Source: Euperipatoides rowelli (Eukaryota; Onychophora; Udeonychophora; Euonychophora; Peripatopsidae). From it: DNA of 10,077 nt. This document shows, in pieces, positions 6,478-10,077 of this stretch. The DNA is taken from assembly GCA_003024985.2 (NCBI GenBank), contig PXIH01S0031680.1, one strand, 5' to 3'. The first letter of the stretch is position 1. Each line of letters starts with the position of its first letter. The translations under genes and the position numbers were made by a program. The notes under the pieces are model-generated. The model saw only the letters and a list, made by a program, of their open reading frames with translations, did no database searches and was not told the origin of the DNA.

Positions 6478-8571
6478 AATCTCTGTCTAATACAAAGTCT
6501 GTTGATTCCATAACTTTTCCACCACATATGTCAATAATGTAAATAAATCTTTCTTATAACACTCATGCACCCCCCCCCCTCCAAACACAATTTCTAATCT
6601 GTCAAAAATCCCATTTTGAAAAACCATTTAACATCTATTTTATATATAAGATAATATATAATAGCTTATGCAAAATAGCCGGTATAAAATCAAAAGATTC
6701 TCTCCCCTCCCAAAATTATGTCAAATCATATTTCCCATTAACCTTACCCAAAAGAGCCTCATACAATTTTCTCACATAGTCACACTCCCAAAACAAATGA
6801 AAGACACTTTCAACCCTGTTGCACCCAAATTGACACAATATCTCTTCGCTCTTAATCACTTCCATTCTAAACAACCTCTACTTTGTAGGCAAAATTTTCA
6901 GATTCAATTTTATTTTAAAATTCTGAAAATTTCCCCTCCCCATCAAATTCAAAACACTTCGTAAATCAATCTTTGAATTCCTATAATTATTATACATACT
7001 GTTTTGAGTTAAATAATGTTGATAATACTCGTTGTATGTAACCTTTTCATTATGTCCCATTTCCCTACCAACATTATTATAAGTATCCCTCCAGATTTTG
7101 AACAAAGGATACTTATTAATTTCATAACAATAACCAAATTATTAAACACGGGATCCTGGACTACGTTATTAATAAATTTTTTTTATATATTATCACCTAT
7201 TAAATACTATCAGATTGATTAACCCCAACCCTCCATTCCATTTTGGGAAACATGTCTCTTCGCAAGTTAATTTTTACATTTTGAAAACAAACAATTCTGA
7301 GTATACATGTTAACCTTATTAATATATTTCTGAGACAACAACACAAAAGGCAAATAGTACACATATTTAAAAATTATCAAAGTGTTAATACACCTTACAT
7401 TCTCAAAACATCCCCCACAATATTTATTAATATTATCCAAGACCTGCTTAATTTTATCTAGAGCATCATTTAATATCCAATGCTCAACAACATACTTATT
7501 AAAAATAGGGTATACTATCTCCAGCAATTTTTTATGTTCACCAAACAACACTTTTGATTTACCTATCTTATTAGTTCCAAATCCCACACATATGATTTAC
7601 TCTAATTTATTTCAGATCCAGAAATCTCCAAAAACTCCTCAATTATAGAATAATTATACTCTCCGAAATAATGTTTTTTTTTTGGGAATCACAATTGTCT
7701 TATCGTCAATATATGGAATTAACTTTATATTTAGCATCCTACCACTTAGTCAGATCATCTCATTAAATTTGTTAATCTTTAGATATAATTCCAAAAGATA
7801 AAACAAATACAATATAGAAGACACAGTGATCCCTGCAACAACCCATTATCCAGATTTTGAAACCCCCAATATACATTGTTATTCAGGAACACTATGGATT
7901 TAAATTGCACTAGATCCAAAATCAAACTGACTGTTTTATTATCTCCCATATATTTCACCATTCTATACCTAAGATACACCGTATGAATATGCATTAGCCA
8001 TTTCAATCTTGATAAGTTGTCCTCCTTCTCTAGAATTTAATGTCTTACAACTAAACACCAGATGATAAATATGTTATAATATTTTATTTTTCTAATTAAA
8101 TAATTGTCCCTCAATCATCTTTGAAATAACCAACTTTTTAATGATCTGCCATGCCAAATATTATGACCTATATTCCATCTGATAATCAGCAACCCAAGTT
8201 GCTAAACCCCTAAAAAATCTTCATTGTCAATGATATTCCAACATGGAATATATCCCCTTCTGCCACACAGGGGCAAAGTTCCTGTTTGAGATTCTCTGCA
8301 GCTCATCATTACATGATCAGTAAAAGCATATGCTTCATGACTCAGGCCATAATGATTATTGAAATTAGTTGACAAAACAATTCTATCCAATCAATTGGAA
8401 GCTCCATTTTTATCAAAGCATGTATTAATAAGACTCATTCCAAATGATAAGCAACATCTATCATATCATATTTATTAATAAATTTAACAAAAACTAATTG
8501 TTTCGCAGAATTATTAATGTTAAAATCGCCCATAAGAACACAATAGCAATAGTCATTACACTGCATTAAAA

Positions 8572-8584
8572 ATTCAATTTTTTA
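8572..8584. repeat. Target-site duplication, left copy (SINE R2)
   Basis: ATTCAATTTTTTA is repeated exactly at 8869-8881. The pair brackets a 284-bp block whose ends match the ends of the related repeat at 3199-3483. Confidence 0.85.
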
Positions 8585-8868
8585 AAAAAAATAAATAAAT
8601 CTCCCTTCCAAGAGGAAGAAAGATGTTTTTTTTTTACTATTGGGTAATCTTCCCAAAGGAACTTCTAATTACACTTATAAGTTGATAATTTATTAATTAG
8701 GTTCTGAAAGAGCCAATGTACTCAGTTAAAAACCCGGCAAGCCTGGGAAAACACTTTTCGAAAGCTGGCTCTAACTGTGACGCAAACCTGTAACATCTCA
8801 ACTTTATATCGTCATCCTAAGGTGAAAACATTCTGCACTAGACAGTCTGTGCCACAAATATGGGACAG
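8585..8868 (-). mobile_element. SINE-like repeat R, copy 2, nested in LINE copy C endonuclease
   Basis: A 284-bp insertion on the minus strand, bounded by perfect 13-bp direct repeats. It lies between the GVAILVH and GDFN parts of the endonuclease. Its 5' end (8868) begins CTGTCCC; an A-box-like TGGCACAGACTG lies at 8854-8843 and a degenerate B-box-like GGTTTGCGTC at 8788-8779. The middle keeps the GAGCCA...TGGCTC stem (8766-8771 with 8710-8715). Two small hairpins follow (8650-8661 and 8605-8618), and the 3' end is an ATTTATTT-type tail. The family differs from SINE S1 in sequence and in tail. The two R copies have drifted (many substitutions and a shorter loop here). No protein is encoded. 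Confidence 0.88.
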
Positions 8869-8881
8869 ATTCAATTTTTTA
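8869..8881. repeat. Target-site duplication, right copy (SINE R2)
   Basis: Identical 13 of 13 bases to 8572-8584; marks the 5' junction of the minus-strand SINE. Confidence 0.85.
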
Positions 8882-9255
8882 TAATACTCTGTACGTTGAA
8901 CTGCTATAAATGGCAATTTACCAATAACATAGCATTTTGTTGATATTCTTACCATGATAGTCATTAGCTAAAATCTGAACACCAATGACTATGTTAACCC
9001 AACAATTGTGAACAAGAATAGCCACACCCATTCTATAGGATCCTGCTCTAGACTTGTACACCACATAATCAGTAGCAGCTTGGTTCCAATAGCCTTTAGA
9101 ACCAACAAGCCTTAATTTAGTTTCCTAAATGCAAAAAGAAAAAACATTGGCAAATTAGCAATCATTCTATTAACAACATGTTTACATTTTATTAAATTAT
9201 TTAAACCTCCTACATTTAGAGTTTTAATGGTAAATAAAGTAACTTCTTTATTCAT

Positions 9256-9590
9256 TACCAATTTTTATGATTGCACAAACAACAATTAATTACAAAAAAA
9301 GAAGAAAAAAACTATAACTCTTGATTCATATTCTCTTTCCATATTTTCTTTTCACATCTATTGTTTTCATTTTCCAAACAATTTCTATTCTCTCTGATCA
9401 TTATTTTGTCTTTTTAATAACTTTCTTAATTCCAATATCATTAATATTTGCAAATAATATTACTCTTCCAAAAGAAAAGTTCACAATTAGAATAATGTAA
9501 ATACAGTTACTTTTACACACATAAGTTTGATGGCTCTCAAAGGGTACATGCTTGTCTCGTTTTGTAGCATTATATGATAGTGACATACAG
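9256..9590 (-). pseudogene. Probable ORF1 C-terminal remnant and spacer of LINE copy C
   Basis: The minus-strand frame 9586-9401 is open for 61 codons, ending IKKVIKKTK. A second short frame just downstream (from ATG at about 9401) reads MIRENRNCLENENNRCEKK. The position, directly upstream of the ORF2 start, and the charged, lysine-rich ends resemble the basic ORF1 tail of copy B (IEQVIKKSN near its end). No zinc knuckle is present, so the assignment rests on position and weak similarity. The block ends where the hAT fragment begins, suggesting a breakpoint near 9590-9600. Confidence 0.4.
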
Positions 9591-9600
9591 TTTTTTTTAA

Positions 9601-10077
9601 AGTAATAATGAGGCCAGTCTCTGTCAACAATTAAAAACAGTAAAGAATGATGCCTTTTATTTGGCAGACATTTTCAATAGATTTAATGAAATTAATTGGA
9701 AGCTTCAAGGAGCCAATATAACTCTTATCAGTTGCAAAAATACTGTTTCATTATTTATTGAAAAAACTTTATCTTCTCCATCATAATCTTTTGAAAAGAG
9801 AATTTCATCAGTTTCCCGAATTGTCATCTATAAAAGATGATGTAACTCCAGAAGAGATTGCTCAATACAGTAGCCACCTCAACGAACTTAAAATGGATAT
9901 GGAAAAACGATTTAAAGATATTTTGAACTTGAAGGTTTATGACTGGATGATAACCCCTTTTACTTCAAATTTTGCTGATGTGGATATAGCTTGCCAAGAT
10001 GAACTATTAGAGCTTAAATACGATAGCGGTGGATACCAAAAACTCTGGCAAAATACAAAAATGCCCCCACTATATCC
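9601..10077 (+). pseudogene. hAT transposase fragment, SCAND3/ZBED5-like, frameshifted and running off the window
   Basis: The plus-strand translation opens NNEASLCQQLKTVKNDAFYL, continues DIFNRFNEINWKLQGANITL, and then, after one frame change, REFHQFPELSSIKDD, SHLNELKMDMEKRF, DWMITPF, and near the edge DELLELKYD and YQKLWQNT. This order (LADIF-x-LNE-x-N-x-x-LQG, then E-F-x-x-F-P-x-L, then W-x-x-x-P-F, then E-L-L-x-L) is the middle to C-terminal part of hAT transposase-derived proteins of the SCAND3/ZBED5/FAM200 type, before the dimerisation domain. The first frame hits a stop at 9784-9786; the correct frame resumes at the A6 run 9761-9766, so one base has been gained there. The second frame stays open to 10077. 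The N-terminal zinc finger and catalytic start are missing; no terminal inverted repeat is seen at the left edge. Function is lost here. Confidence 0.85.

Larger units (their letters stand above)
6670..9255 (-). pseudogene. LINE copy C ORF2: endonuclease, reverse transcriptase and C-terminal Cys/His motif
   Basis: Starts at ATG 9255-9253 with MNKEVTLFTIKTLNVGGLNN. The Q-E motif reads stop-E-TKL (9127-9122; Q changed to TAG). YRMGVAILVH follows, then SINE R2, then VLMGDFNI (GDFN at 8530-8519), stop-LDRIV and TDHVMM, the last endonuclease motif. RT blocks: GLLQGSLCLLYCI (7844-7827 onward; the usual P of LPQG is L), YIDD (7713-7702, standing for F/Y-A-D-D), and FLEISGSEIN (about 7632-7606). Then YVYYLPFVLLSQKYINKV (about 7360), CFPKWNGGLGLI (7253-7218), and CQFGCNRVESVFHLFWEC, a C-X3-C-X7-H-X4-C motif like the zf-RVT of other LINEs. 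The protein would nick target DNA and copy its RNA into it. At least three stops and several shifts break it. Confidence 0.88.
6240..9590 (-). mobile_element. LINE copy C, most complete ORF2, with nested SINE R2
   Basis: Reading the minus strand from 9590: a probable ORF1 C-terminal remnant and spacer (9590-9256), ORF2 starting with ATG at 9255-9253, endonuclease to about 8290 (split by SINE R2 at 8585-8868), reverse transcriptase (about 8200-7600), the post-RT region (7590-6880), a Cys/His motif (about 6790-6845), and a G-rich 3' region to about 6280. The upstream end meets an hAT fragment in the opposite orientation at about 9600. Many stops and frameshifts show it is inactive. It is an APE-type LINE, probably of the L1/Tx1 group (inference from motif style). 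Confidence 0.85.

Noticed and set aside
6668-6964. Plus-strand open frame of 98 codons
   Set aside because: Antisense to the Cys/His-motif region of LINE copy C ORF2; kept open by low G content, no domain features.
7382-7648. Plus-strand open frames at 7016-7222 and 7382-7648
   Set aside because: Opposite strand of the post-RT part of LINE copy C, whose minus-strand reading is well supported by homology with copy B.
8202-8390. Minus-strand 62-codon frame as a separate small gene
   Set aside because: It contains LDRIV and TDHVMM, the last endonuclease motifs of LINE copy C; it is part of the broken ORF2.

Overview
This window looks like a repeat-filled stretch of an AT-rich eukaryotic nuclear genome, most likely an invertebrate animal. 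The reasons are non-LTR retrotransposons (LINEs) with zinc-knuckle ORF1 and APE-endonuclease/reverse-transcriptase ORF2, tRNA-type SINEs with target-site duplications, a SCAND3/ZBED5-like hAT transposase fragment, and no intact long reading frame or operon. Nothing bacterial or phage-like is visible. The species cannot be fixed from the sequence.

Layout. Almost the whole window is three decayed LINE copies, all on the minus strand and lying head to tail. Copy A (about 97-2560) keeps ORF1 and the first part of the ORF2 endonuclease. Copy B (about 2600-5815) keeps ORF1, an endonuclease, and the C-terminal third of ORF2; about 1 kb covering most of the reverse transcriptase is missing. Copy C (about 6240-9590) keeps the fullest ORF2: endonuclease, reverse transcriptase with a Y-I-D-D box, and a C-terminal Cys/His motif. 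The three copies resemble each other at protein level in every part they share, but all carry stops and frameshifts, so none can be active.

Three SINEs sit inside these LINEs. A 367-bp SINE with Pol III A and B boxes and a T-rich left end (its A tail) interrupts ORF1 of copy A at 1941-2307, between perfect 16-bp direct repeats. A second, unrelated 285-bp SINE family is present twice in opposite orientations: at 3199-3483 in copy B (plus strand) and at 8585-8868 in copy C (minus strand, between perfect 13-bp direct repeats). Both copies share small hairpins and an ATTT-type 3' end.

From 9601 to the right edge, a plus-strand fragment of an hAT transposase abuts the upstream end of copy C and runs out of the window. 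The stretch at 5820-6280 is AT-rich and low-complexity with no recognisable coding sequence, and 1-96 is unassigned.

No host gene, rRNA, functional tRNA, CRISPR array or novel defence-like system was found. The nested SINEs, the endonuclease-to-RT deletion join, the shared G-rich LINE 3' regions and the hairpin-bearing SINE family are the points of interest.
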